Assembly (NCBI GenBank): GCA_944320295.1
Contig: CALUGY010000010.1
Coordinates: 1-37,869 of the forward strand
Length of the DNA stretch: 37,869 nucleotides
Direction: 5' to 3'
From: an uncultured Bacteroides sp.
GTDB taxonomy: Bacteria; Bacteroidota; Bacteroidia; Bacteroidales; Bacteroidaceae
Shown: positions 1 to 7,749 of the stretch, in pieces
Layout: each line of letters opens with the position of its first letter
Position numbering within the stretch: position 1 is the first letter of the stretch
The notes under the pieces: model-generated
What the model saw: the letters and a program-made list of their open reading frames with translations, nothing else
Told to the model about the DNA's origin: nothing
Database searches by the model: none
Program-made: the position numbers and the translations under genes

Positions 1-1637
1 TTCTGCTGTATGCTATAACCCATTGCCTCGTCTTCCCGATGCGTGATATACGAGTCTTCCCCTGTTACCGGGTCTTTTCCAAGATATTGCTTTATGCCAA
101 AGTTCTTATAACGCAAAGCTTTGTTGGCATGGTAAAAGTCGAAAGAGAAACGCCCTTTTATCGACAAGCCCTTTGTCACCAAGCGGGACAAGTCCCATGT
201 CAGCCCGGCCGTGGACTGGATAGTGGTCAAATGCTCATCCGAATAGCCGGTCTGCGTGGCCTGGCCCCATGGATTGGAACCGATGTAGGTAGGCAAGCCC
301 GAAATACTGCCGTCCGGGTTCGTCACGGGAAATGCGATAGGTCCGGTGTCCCTTAGCCCGTTGAAGATTCCTGCGGCACCGGCTCCCGGATAGTTACGGT
401 CGTCTATTACGCCGCCCACACCCAACTCTACCACCAAATCCCTCGTCAAATTAATATCAACGTTAGAACGGTAGTTGTATTTTGACACTTTGGCATTCGT
501 ATTGTGGGGGTTGTTCGGATCCGTTTTATAAATACCGTTTTGCATGGAATAACCCAGATTCACGTAATAACGTACTATCTCATTACCTCCGGTCACACTC
601 AAATTGTTTATGGTTTGGTAGGAGTTCTTGTTAAGAACCTCGTCTATCCAGTCGACGTTCGGATACAGATAAGGGTCGGAACCCGTGCGGAATTTCTCCA
701 GTTCCTCGGCAGTCCACCGATCCGGTTTGCCCACGTTCCTGAGGCCTTCGTTCATCAAGGAGGCGTATTCATACCCGTTGATGTAATTCCGCTCAGCCAA
801 ACTGGTAAGGATAGCCGACTCCGTACGGAACGATATTTGTGGTTTACCCTGTTTGCCTCGCTTCGTATTGATAAGGATAACGCCATTGGCTCCCTTCACA
901 CCATAAACGGCCGTGGCAGAGGCATCTTTAAGAACTGAAAGGCTCTCCACTTCATCCGGATTTACAGAACCTATGGAACGTTCTATTCCGTCCACTAAGA
1001 CCAAAGGGGCCTTTTGTCCCCAGGTGGCAATACCGCGAATGTAGATAGAAGCCGCATCAAACCCCGGCTCACCGGATGTTTGTCGCGTGATGATTCCCGG
1101 CACCCGTCCGGAAAGAGCGTTAGGTAACGACGTGGTAGCCGTCTGCTTGATGGATTTGGGCGCAACATTGGAAATGGAACCAACCACGCTCACTTTCTTT
1201 TGGACGCCATACCCCACGACCACAACTTCTTCCAACTTCGTATCGCCTTCCTTCATGACAATAATGAAACTGTCTTTCCCATCAATCGGTTGCTCCAGAT
1301 TGCCGAAACCCACATAAGTGAACAACAGTACACCATCGGCCGGTGCTTCCAATGTGAATCTTCCGTCCAAATCGGTAACAGCACCGATAATGGTTCCTTT
1401 CACTACAACATTCACCCCCGGAAGGGTCATGCCGCTTTCATCTTTTACAACACCGCTTACTTGGATCCTTCTGGAAGAAGGAGTTTGAAGAACGCTTTCC
1501 ACATTTGGAAATGCCGTCTCTCCCAATACACTCATAGGCAATATCAGTCCACCAACCAAGGTACACACTTTGATATGCTCCCAAAAAGCCTTTTGAAACT
1601 TAGCAAGGCTTTCTTTAGTTCTCTTTCTAGTTTTCAT
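1..1637 (-). CDS. SusC/RagA-family TonB-dependent outer membrane transporter (N-terminal part, cut by window edge)
   Basis: This is the first ~545 residues of an outer-membrane porin that imports glycans or oligosaccharides using TonB energy. It opens with MKTRKRTKESLAKF, followed by a long basic N-region and a hydrophobic signal segment (about residues 24-40). A carboxypeptidase-regulatory-like beta-sandwich follows (about 58-130), with VSGVVKDESG and LPGVNVVVKG. Then come the TonB-box region EEVVVVGYG and the plug domain, including LSGRVPGIITRQTSGEPG, IRGI and VLKDASATAVYGVKGANGVI. The frame is open to the left edge, where the rest of the barrel and probably a SusD gene should lie. The start codon is at 1637. 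The gene is visibly AT-richer than the housekeeping genes further right. It is last in a minus-strand run with ADP-ribosylglycohydrolase, ribokinase and permease genes, so it probably imports a ribose-containing ligand. The family call is sure; the substrate is inferred. Confidence 0.95.
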   Translation of the reverse strand, partial: MKTRKRTKESLAKFQKAFWEHIKVCTLVGGLILPMSVLGETAFPNVESVLQTPSSRRIQVSGVVKDESGMTLPGVNVVVKGTIIGAVTDLDGRFTLEAPADGVLLFTYVGFGNLEQPIDGKDSFIIVMKEGDTKLEEVVVVGYGVQKKVSVVGSISNVAPKSIKQTATTSLPNALSGRVPGIITRQTSGEPGFDAASIYIRGIATWGQKAPLVLVDGIERSIGSVNPDEVESLSVLKDASATAVYGVKGANGVILINTKRGKQGKPQISFRTESAILTSLAERNYINGYEYASLMNEGLRNVGKPDRWTAEELEKFRTGSDPYLYPNVDWIDEVLNKNSYQTINNLSVTGGNEIVRYYVNLGYSMQNGIYKTDPNNPHNTNAKVSKYNYRSNVDINLTRDLVVELGVGGVIDDRNYPGAGAAGIFNGLRDTGPIAFPVTNPDGSISGLPTYIGSNPWGQATQTGYSDEHLTTIQSTAGLTWDLSRLVTKGLSIKGRFSFDFYHANKALRYKNFGIKQYLGKDPVTGEDSYITHREDEAMGYSIQQ

Positions 1638-1761
1638 GGATTAATTATATTATGTAGTTTAACAAAAGTTGGGGTTCTGTTTATATCATACTCCCACGTC
1701 TACCCATACCAATGGCTTTCCGCCTACAGATATACTGGACAGAATAGACATAGCCATCACG

Positions 1762-1786
1762 TGCACGGCTCCAAAAGAGCCGTGCA
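1762..1786 (-). other. Perfect 10-bp stem-loop between ADP-ribosylglycohydrolase and susC genes
   Basis: Arms TGCACGGCTC and GAGCCGTGCA flank a 5-nt loop. The element lies 39-63 nt past the stop codon of the ADP-ribosylglycohydrolase gene and 125 nt before the susC start. Neither strand has a following T-run, so it is not a classical intrinsic terminator. It could be an attenuator, an mRNA 3'-end stabiliser or a processing site that lets susC be expressed at a different level from the upstream genes. Confidence 0.5.
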
Positions 1787-1824
1787 AACGAGCCACGCAA
1801 CAAAATTATACGAAGGGTTTTACA

Positions 1825-3348
1825 TCATTTATCACTCGTGTACACAATGTAATCCCACGAACGCATTAAGGCATTTTCTGAGTGCTTATCGACAACAACT
1901 TTAATATTGTGTTTCCCCTCCTGTAGTTGATAATTCCAAAAGAGTTCCAAACGACGGTCATGAAAGTTGGCCGGAAACTCCGCTTCCTCTACAAAGCTAT
2001 CGTCTATATACAGCTTTGCCTTCAGCACACCACCAGGCCGCGAGTTGTCCCTACACACCGTTTCACCGCGAAGGACAAAGCCAGTACCCTCTATATCAAA
2101 GGACAATGTATCGATGTCCCCGCAATACAGGTTCGTCTTTGAAACCGGACGCAAGCCTTCAAAACTCTGTTCCAACCTTACCGGCTCAGGAGTTTCAAAG
2201 GGCAAAGTCACGTGTTCTTCCGAAACGCTGCCTCCATTTTGTTCTATCATCGCCAAAGCATGCTTAAAACTAATCTGGTACAGTTCGTTCAAGGACAAGG
2301 AAGTATATTTGAAGTCTTTATCTTCCGCTCCTTTCAAGCCTTTCAGCCAATATTCAGGAATGCCGCTATAGCCCTTCAATACTCCCAAGATACCGCCCGC
2401 AGATGATGGATTGCAATCCGAATCCTGCCCGGCACGAGTCGATATCTCCATTGTCTTCGTGAAGTCTCCATCTCCATACAACAGTCCGAGCACTATGTAA
2501 GCCGCATTCACCTTTGCATCTATATTGAAAGGAGCATATACCCCGTCCGGACAACCTATTTCTTCGGCCCAGTTCCTTTGTATCTCGAACCATGTCTGTT
2601 TCCAATCATCGGGATATTCTTTGTGCCACCTTATCACGTCCGCAATACATTGGTAGAAGGTGCTTTCTACCGGAATTGCCTTCAAGGCTTCTTTCACCAC
2701 ATAGTGCACATCGTCGGAAACAAAAGCCAAGGCATACATGGCACCTACATAGATACCTCCATACCAACCATCCCCATAGCACATGATATGGCCTATCTTG
2801 TCACTGATTTCAGATGCGGAATTAGGCATGCCGGGGTTCATCAATCCCGCGAAGTCCGCCTCAATCTGGTAGTCAATATCATCGGCGTGAGGATTCGTCA
2901 TCCAATGTCCGGATTCTTTCACTCCATGCAAGATATTGTAACGTGCAGCTTGATTGGCATGCCACAAGTTATAGTCCGCCGTGGCAAAAGCCATAGCAAA
3001 CGAATCGACCGGAGCATCCATGCCCACGCGCTCCAACACATCCACGAACGTCAAGTCCATGTAAATGTCATCATACAAATCCGGCCAAGAATCCATCAAT
3101 TCACCCACATAGCCTTCATGCCACTCTATCTCCTGATAATCTTGGATGAAAGTCCCCTGATACTTGAACTCGGTATGACTCCCGAAACTCACCCCGATAG
3201 CTTGTCCTGCCCATCCACCTTTTATCTTGTCAAACAATTGGGATTTCGACAGCGATGTATTTACTGAAGGGGAATCTGTTTTGCAAGATTGCAAAATACT
3301 TCCCGACAAAAAGGAAAACAACAATACCAACAAAGAACATCTACTCAT
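1825..3348 (-). CDS. Lipoprotein ADP-ribosylglycohydrolase-family (DraG/ARH-like) enzyme
   Basis: A 507-residue exported protein. The N-terminus has a hydrophobic stretch ending in a lipobox LQSC (Cys22), so it is predicted to be a lipoprotein. The catalytic domain (about 35-370) shows the ADP-ribosylglycohydrolase signatures: GGWAGQAIG (44-52), the acidic metal motif YDDIYMD (Asp93/94) and the late motif GQDSDCNPSSAGG with Asp309 and Asp311. These residues bind the two Mg ions that activate water to cleave ADP-ribose linkages in the family. The C-terminal ~120 residues look like an added beta-sandwich, perhaps a binding module. The gene lies 24 bp behind ribokinase, consistent with release of ribose or ADP-ribose that is then imported and phosphorylated. 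The exact substrate (ADP-ribosyl protein, nucleoside or other ribosyl glycoside) is not determinable. Base composition is AT-richer than genes to the right. Confidence 0.88.
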   Translation of the reverse strand: MSRCSLLVLLFSFLSGSILQSCKTDSPSVNTSLSKSQLFDKIKGGWAGQAIGVSFGSHTEFKYQGTFIQDYQEIEWHEGYVGELMDSWPDLYDDIYMDLTFVDVLERVGMDAPVDSFAMAFATADYNLWHANQAARYNILHGVKESGHWMTNPHADDIDYQIEADFAGLMNPGMPNSASEISDKIGHIMCYGDGWYGGIYVGAMYALAFVSDDVHYVVKEALKAIPVESTFYQCIADVIRWHKEYPDDWKQTWFEIQRNWAEEIGCPDGVYAPFNIDAKVNAAYIVLGLLYGDGDFTKTMEISTRAGQDSDCNPSSAGGILGVLKGYSGIPEYWLKGLKGAEDKDFKYTSLSLNELYQISFKHALAMIEQNGGSVSEEHVTLPFETPEPVRLEQSFEGLRPVSKTNLYCGDIDTLSFDIEGTGFVLRGETVCRDNSRPGGVLKAKLYIDDSFVEEAEFPANFHDRRLELFWNYQLQEGKHNIKVVVDKHSENALMRSWDYIVYTSDK

Positions 3349-3372
3349 AATCGCATTTTTTATAGTTACACT

Positions 3373-4299
3373 TCATTTCTCATTGCTCACAAATTCCAAG
3401 ACCTCTTCTTTTGAAGGGATGGAAGGTTGCGCTCCAGCTCTGGTGACAGATAGTGCCGCAGCAGCCGTTGCAAAACGAACCGAAGCAAGCACATCACTCC
3501 CCTCCATCCATCTTGCCACGAAAGCGCCGCAAAACGTATCGCCAGCCCCAGTCGTGTCAACAGCCTTCACTTTATAAGAAGGGATACTTTCCGCCAAGCC
3601 CTTGCCTGCCACGACCGAACCTTTCTTCCCCAAGGTCAGGATTACCGTCTGAACCCCTTCCCCGCACAAGTACTGCGCCATGTCCATAGCTTCTGCTTCC
3701 TGAAAAGATTTGTCTGTGATGAAAGCCGCCTCTGTTTCGTTCAGGATAAGGACATCCACCTGCCTCAACAAGTCGAGAGGTATTTTCTTGGCCGGGGCAG
3801 GATTGAGCACGACCTTTGTCCCGACGGAATGTGCATATTCCACCAATGCCGTTACCGTGGGGAAAGGTATCTCCAACTGCAAAACCAGCACGCCAGCCCG
3901 CTCTATCAAGGGAAACAACTCGCGCACGCCGTCACCCTGCAACAAGCCGTTGGCACCGGGGGCTACCGCGATGCAGTTTTCCCCTGCCTCCGACACGAAG
4001 ATAAGCGCCACTCCCGTCGATACCCCACGCAGTTTGCGGATGTATTCCGTGTTTATCCCCGCCTCTTTAAACGAAGCGAGCAGCGCATCGGCATACACAT
4101 CCTCGCCCAGGTAAGACACGAACGTCACGCGTCCTCCCGCCTTGGCTGCCGCCACCGCCTGATTGGCACCTTTACCGCCATAGGCCACGCTATATTCCGC
4201 CTCACCTATCGTTTCACCGGGAAGCGGCAGATGGGCCACACGCGCCACCATGTCCACGTTCGTGCTGCCCACCACAACTATTTCCGTACTCTTTTCCAT
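3373..4299 (-). CDS. rbsK: Ribokinase (PfkB family)
   Basis: A 308-residue cytoplasmic kinase expected to convert D-ribose and ATP to ribose-5-phosphate. The N-terminal motif GSTNVDMVARVAHLPLPGET carries the Asp that contacts ribose, and GGKGANQ (41-47) is the first PfkB signature. LNPAPA (165-170) and NETE (187-190) are typical of ribokinase, and DTTGAGDTF contains the catalytic base Asp254 in the anion-hole motif. Length is normal for the family. It sits between a GRP-type sugar permease (91 bp upstream) and an ADP-ribosylglycohydrolase (24 bp downstream) on the same strand, so the three are probably co-transcribed and form an uptake-and-phosphorylation route for ribose. Ribose-5-phosphate could feed PRPP, which apt further along the window uses. 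Other PfkB sugar kinases are possible, but context favours ribose. Confidence 0.92.
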   Translation of the reverse strand: MEKSTEIVVVGSTNVDMVARVAHLPLPGETIGEAEYSVAYGGKGANQAVAAAKAGGRVTFVSYLGEDVYADALLASFKEAGINTEYIRKLRGVSTGVALIFVSEAGENCIAVAPGANGLLQGDGVRELFPLIERAGVLVLQLEIPFPTVTALVEYAHSVGTKVVLNPAPAKKIPLDLLRQVDVLILNETEAAFITDKSFQEAEAMDMAQYLCGEGVQTVILTLGKKGSVVAGKGLAESIPSYKVKAVDTTGAGDTFCGAFVARWMEGSDVLASVRFATAAAALSVTRAGAQPSIPSKEEVLEFVSNEK

Positions 4300-4352
4300 A
4301 TTCCGAGATTATTTTCCAACCATCATTCTTTCATAAGACAAAGCAAGAGCCT

Positions 4353-4381
4353 ACATAGGAGGGATACATCCATCCCTATGT
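4353..4381 (-). other. Imperfect hairpin in the permease-ribokinase gap
   Basis: ACATA and GGGAT on one side pair with ATCCC and TATGT on the other, with a 3-nt bulge and a 6-nt loop. It lies in the 91-bp gap between the permease stop and the ribokinase start. There is no T-run in the direction of transcription, so it may be an intra-operon processing or stabilising structure rather than a terminator. Confidence 0.3.
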
Positions 4382-4390
4382 CACGAGCCG

Positions 4391-5395
4391 TCACATGCCG
4401 GCATAGATAATCAGCCCTATGCCAGAGAGGAAGAAGATGAACATGCACGCCAGCAGCCAGTTGTTGAAGCGCGGACCGCCCTTGAACTCCTTCCAGATAA
4501 ATACGCCCCAAAAGGCCGCCACCATGGTGGCTCCTTGCCCCAGACCGTAGGATATGGCCGTGCCGGCTTTCTCCGAAGCCAACAGGCTGAACAAGTTGCC
4601 TATGCCCCAGATGATACCGCCCAATATACCCACCGCGTGCAGCTTCATGTCGCCTGCAAAGTAGTCCTTATAGGCCACCGGAGTCCCCACGAAAGGCTTC
4701 TTCATGGCTATGGTATTGAAGAGCAAGTTGCTGACAAAGATGCCCAGGGCAAAGATGAACATGGCCGTGTACGGCGTCATTTTGCCTGCCTGGGGCGATT
4801 CGAAGTTGCTCACGTCCATAGACGCGGCGATAAAGCGGAAGAAGAAAGACATCATGACGCCCGCCAAGATGGCTATCACAATTCCCTTGGTCTGTTGCGT
4901 CTTGCCCTTGGAACCCATGTTCTTATAGGCCCAAGCATTCAAGACAATGGCTACGATGACCAGCAGCACCCCGATGAACAAGAAGTAGGGATTGCCTTGG
5001 GGCGTAGTGAAGTAATTGATGAACACGCCAAGCACCAAAGCCAAACCTACCCCCAAGGGGAAAGCCACCGACATGCCGGCAATGGACGTGGATGCGGAAA
5101 GCAGGATGTTGGACAGATTGAATATCACTCCGCCGATGAACGCGGAAAGCATGTTGCCCGCCTCGGCCTGCCGCAAATCGTCCACAAAGCCGCGTCCCGA
5201 CTCGCCTATGCTGCCCATGGTGAACGCCGCAAGCAGCGAAAGAAGCAAGACGCCTATCACATAGTCCCAATAATACAACTCATAACGCCACACACGGCTG
5301 CCCGCCAGCTTCTGGGTGTTGCCCCACGAGCCCCAGCACAGCATGGTGACAAAGCAGAACACGACTGCCAACGAATAACTTTCTATGATAAACAT
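4391..5395 (-). CDS. GRP-type (glucose/ribose porter, DMT superfamily) inner-membrane sugar permease
   Basis: A 334-residue, very hydrophobic protein with about ten predicted membrane helices, beginning MFIIESYSLAVVFCFVTML. The early motif CWGSWGNTQKLAG and repeated glycine-rich helices (AFPLGVGLALVLGVFINYF; GGIIWGIGNLFSLLASEKAG) fit the GRP sugar transporter branch of the drug/metabolite transporter superfamily. Related Bacteroides permeases sit in ribose-utilisation loci. Its likely job is to carry free ribose, or a related pentose or nucleoside product, from periplasm to cytoplasm for the adjacent ribokinase. The gene starts 23 bp after the GH2 stop and precedes ribokinase by 91 bp on the same strand, so it is probably in the same operon. 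Substrate assignment rests on context; the transporter class is well supported. Confidence 0.85.
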   Translation of the reverse strand: MFIIESYSLAVVFCFVTMLCWGSWGNTQKLAGSRVWRYELYYWDYVIGVLLLSLLAAFTMGSIGESGRGFVDDLRQAEAGNMLSAFIGGVIFNLSNILLSASTSIAGMSVAFPLGVGLALVLGVFINYFTTPQGNPYFLFIGVLLVIVAIVLNAWAYKNMGSKGKTQQTKGIVIAILAGVMMSFFFRFIAASMDVSNFESPQAGKMTPYTAMFIFALGIFVSNLLFNTIAMKKPFVGTPVAYKDYFAGDMKLHAVGILGGIIWGIGNLFSLLASEKAGTAISYGLGQGATMVAAFWGVFIWKEFKGGPRFNNWLLACMFIFFLSGIGLIIYAGM

Positions 5396-5418
5396 GGTAC
5401 AAGATTTTAAGATGTTAC

Positions 5419-7236
5419 TTATTTCAACGAATTACATATCTCCGAGTTTATCTGCCTCAACGCGGCTTCGTCCAGTTTGATTACCTTGCGGTCGTAAGTC
5501 AACAGGCCGTTCACTTCTATCTCCACATCGGTGGTCTGCGTGTACACGGCGGCCGAGAAGCCTTGCGCTATCATGTCCTTCAGCAGCTTGGCAAACTTCA
5601 GGTATTCCTTTGTCGCGTCTTCCGACGTGCTGAACTGCACATAACCCCAGTTGCGGTCGGGCTCCCACAGGTGACCTTTCAAGACGAGGCCTATGCCCCC
5701 GTACTCGCCGAGCACCGTGGCTCTTTGGGCATCGTACAGATACATTTCGGGGTTGGGATAGTTATGCAGGTCGAGCATGTCGCCACAGGTGTAGTGGTTG
5801 CCGCCGCTGGCCGGGTTCACCAGCCGGGTGGGGTCGTACTGTTTGGTCCATTCGGCTATCTCGCGGGTCTTAAACTGTCCCCATGCCTCGTTGAAGGGCA
5901 CCCACGTGCCTATGCAAGGGTAGGAATAGAGGCAGTCGATAATTTCCTTCCACTCTTTGCGGTAGTTGGCCTCCGATTCGGGGGAGCGTGTCAGTTCCGT
6001 CCCTTCGAAATACTTGCGGTTTTGCCACTCGGGATTACGGTCGCCGCTGGGCATGTCCTGCCAGACGATGATGCCCAGGCGGTCGCAATGCGTGTACCAA
6101 CGGGCGGGCTCCACTTTGATGTGCTTGCGTATCATGTTGAACCCGAAGTCCTTCGTCTTCTCAATGTCATAACGCAGGGCTTCGTCGGTGGGCGCGGTGT
6201 AAAGGCCGTCGGGCCACCATCCCTGATCGAGCGGGCCAAACTGGAAGAGGTCTTTGTTGTTCAACTGCAAGCGCACGATGCCTTTATCGTCCCTCTTCGT
6301 GGAATATTTGCGCATGGCGGCGTAGCTCTGCACCTGGTCTTGCACCTTGCCGCCCGAGCAGAGGGAGACTTCCATGCGGTAGAGGAAGGGAGAGTCGGGC
6401 GACCACAGTTTGGCATCTTCCGGCATGGCCACTTCCACCGGCTGGCCGTTTATGGCGGCCGCCGTGGCCACGAGGCGCTCGCCGTCGAACACCCGGACTT
6501 CCACCTTGTCGCCCGCGGCGGGGGCATCGATGGCGGCCTGCACCGTCAGCTTGTACCCGTCAATGTCAGGCGTCGTCTTCAACGAAGATATGTAGCGTTG
6601 CGGCACCGGCTCGAGCCACACGGTCTGCCAAATGCCGCTCACGGGCGTGTACCAGATGCCTTCGGGCGACGACACTTGCTTGCCGCGCGGCTGGTAGCTC
6701 TTGTCCGTGGGGTCCCACACCTTCACCGTCAGCCGGTTCGAGCCTTTCTGCAAGGCAGCGGTGATGTCGAAAGAGAAGGGCGCGAATCCACCCGTGTGCG
6801 TCCCCACCTTGATACCGTTCACCCACACGTCGGCCTTCCAGTCCACGGCGCCGAAGTGCAGGAGCACCCGCTTGCCGCTCCACTTGCCGGGCACGCTGAA
6901 GTCGCGTTGGTACCACAGTTCGTTTTCCGCGCCCAGCGTCCGTCCCACGCCGGAGAGGCTCGACTCGATGGCAAAGGGTACCAGAATCTGGCCGTCGAAC
7001 GAAGCCGGACTGGCCTTGCCGCACGGCTGCACGGCGTAGCTCCACAGGCCGTTCAGGTTCATCCAGTCCTGACGTTCCATGATGGGACGCGGGTATTCGG
7101 GCAACACGTTGTCCACGTCGATTTCTTGGGCCCACTTGGTCTTGATTTTGTCCCCGGCCGGTTTCCATTGGCCATATGCAGGGAGAGAAAAGAGTGCCAG
7201 ACATGCCAGCACGGAAGAGATGCACAATTTTTTCAT
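5419..7236 (-). CDS. Secreted glycoside hydrolase family 2 enzyme (beta-galactosidase/glucuronidase-like)
   Basis: A 605-residue protein with a signal peptide (MKKLCISSVLACLALFSLPAYGQ, cleavage about residue 22), so it is periplasmic or exported. Domain order is a jelly-roll sugar-binding domain (about 50-210, with WYQRDF, FGAVDWKADVWVNG and PEGIWYTPVSGIWQTVWLE), an Ig-like domain (about 212-310) and a TIM barrel. The catalytic pair of the family is visible: acid/base Glu450 in WVPFNEAW and nucleophile Glu511 in VLGEYGG. The linkage specificity within GH2 (galactoside, glucuronide, mannoside, arabinoside) cannot be read from the sequence. The length is on the short side for GH2, as in many Bacteroides PUL enzymes. 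It heads the run of permease, ribokinase and ADP-ribosylglycohydrolase genes and probably strips a sugar from the same substrate. A possible promoter of its own lies at 7276-7283. Confidence 0.9.
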   Translation of the reverse strand: MKKLCISSVLACLALFSLPAYGQWKPAGDKIKTKWAQEIDVDNVLPEYPRPIMERQDWMNLNGLWSYAVQPCGKASPASFDGQILVPFAIESSLSGVGRTLGAENELWYQRDFSVPGKWSGKRVLLHFGAVDWKADVWVNGIKVGTHTGGFAPFSFDITAALQKGSNRLTVKVWDPTDKSYQPRGKQVSSPEGIWYTPVSGIWQTVWLEPVPQRYISSLKTTPDIDGYKLTVQAAIDAPAAGDKVEVRVFDGERLVATAAAINGQPVEVAMPEDAKLWSPDSPFLYRMEVSLCSGGKVQDQVQSYAAMRKYSTKRDDKGIVRLQLNNKDLFQFGPLDQGWWPDGLYTAPTDEALRYDIEKTKDFGFNMIRKHIKVEPARWYTHCDRLGIIVWQDMPSGDRNPEWQNRKYFEGTELTRSPESEANYRKEWKEIIDCLYSYPCIGTWVPFNEAWGQFKTREIAEWTKQYDPTRLVNPASGGNHYTCGDMLDLHNYPNPEMYLYDAQRATVLGEYGGIGLVLKGHLWEPDRNWGYVQFSTSEDATKEYLKFAKLLKDMIAQGFSAAVYTQTTDVEIEVNGLLTYDRKVIKLDEAALRQINSEICNSLK

Positions 7237-7275
7237 GATATCACAATCGTTTGTTTATGCGTGTTTCGGTATTCG

Positions 7276-7283
7276 CAAAATTA
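7276..7283 (-). promoter_or_regulatory. Candidate -7 element TAATTTTG upstream of the GH2 gene
   Basis: Read on the minus strand, this matches the Bacteroidetes -7 consensus TAnnTTTG exactly and lies 40 bp before the GH2 start. A TTTG box sits further upstream at a looser spacing than the usual 19-20 nt (7307-7310), so the -33 element is uncertain. If real, the GH2-permease-ribokinase-ADPRGH run can be transcribed separately from the GH38/regulator genes. Confidence 0.45.
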
Positions 7284-7393
7284 GTGTCTAACAGGCGCAC
7301 AATATACAAAAAATCTCTCAATAAATAATAGAAAAATCCCATTGGGACGGAATCTTCACCCCAAATGGACGATATTGGGAGTTTCCTGCCGTA

Positions 7394-7430
7394 CCAAACC
7401 GCCTTTTCCGCCAACATAAAGGCGGTTTGG
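7394..7430. other. 13-bp perfect inverted repeat in the GH38-GH2 intergenic region
   Basis: Arms CCAAACCGCCTTT (7394-7406) and AAAGGCGGTTTGG (7418-7430) flank an 11-nt loop. The hairpin directly abuts the 22-bp repeat array that starts at 7434. On the minus strand it would form in the transcript after the GH38 stop and before the GH2 start, but no T-run follows on that strand. It may be a 3' stabilising hairpin, a transcription-factor operator or part of the repeat element. Confidence 0.55.
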
Positions 7431-7433
7431 ACG

Positions 7434-7510
7434 GAACATGTTGCGGGCGCGCCCGCAACATGTTCGGAGCACGGCCGCAACACGTTGGAAGCACGGCCGC
7501 AACGCGTTGC
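7434..7510 (+). repeat. Array A of the 22-bp palindromic repeat family (4 units)
   Basis: Four 8-bp cores begin at 7435, 7457, 7479 and 7501, exactly 22 bp apart: AACATGTT, AACATGTT, AACACGTT and AACGCGTT. They are joined by 14-bp GC-rich linkers such as CGGAGCACGGCCGC. The first two cores and their linker form a perfect 32-bp palindrome (7434-7465). The array lies between the GH38-like and GH2 genes. It is one of five such arrays in the window, all in the same orientation. There are no variable spacers, so it is not a CRISPR array. Function unknown. Confidence 0.9.
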
Positions 7511-7540
7511 GAGGAAACGGCTTGTCCGTACAGAATTATC

Positions 7541-7749
7541 TTATTGATTACGAGAAAGTTGTACATAGTCCAACCCCGCCAGCAGGCCGACGGTTTTTTC
7601 ATTCTTCTCCAACAAGACGAACTCCAGTTTGCCGGTCTCCTCGTCCTCATGTACAATACGTCCAAATCAAGCATTTCTTTGCCAACCACCGTGCGGCAAG
7701 TATCCTCCTCACTCACAAAAACGCCCCCGGAAAATGGGGTGGCAACGCT
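7541..7749 (-). pseudogene. Possible remnant of a small frameshifted gene after the GH38-like gene
   Basis: Two stretches look coding by composition but lie in different frames. Directly after, and in frame with, the GH38-like stop comes a segment containing TPFSGGVFVSEEDTCRT followed by VVGKEMLDLDV. A second frame then takes over near 7654, with VHEDEETGKLEFVLLEKNEK and TVGLLAGLDYVQLSRNQ ending at a TAA (7541-7543). Together they give about 69 residues of plausible, charged, globular protein interrupted by one frame change. I do not recognise the family and see no good start codon. It may be a decayed small ORF, or chance. The block ends just before repeat array A. Confidence 0.35.

Noticed and set aside
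1757-1765. Other CACGTG-containing sites (for example near 1758, 2210, 5907 and 35001) as further parS sites
   Set aside because: They lack the flanking GTT and AAC bases required by the ParB consensus.
5563-7284. Long plus-strand open frame (573 codons) opposite the GH2 gene
   Set aside because: The minus strand holds a complete GH2 enzyme with signal peptide and both catalytic Glu residues. The plus frame is a by-product of GC-rich third positions and shows no domain.
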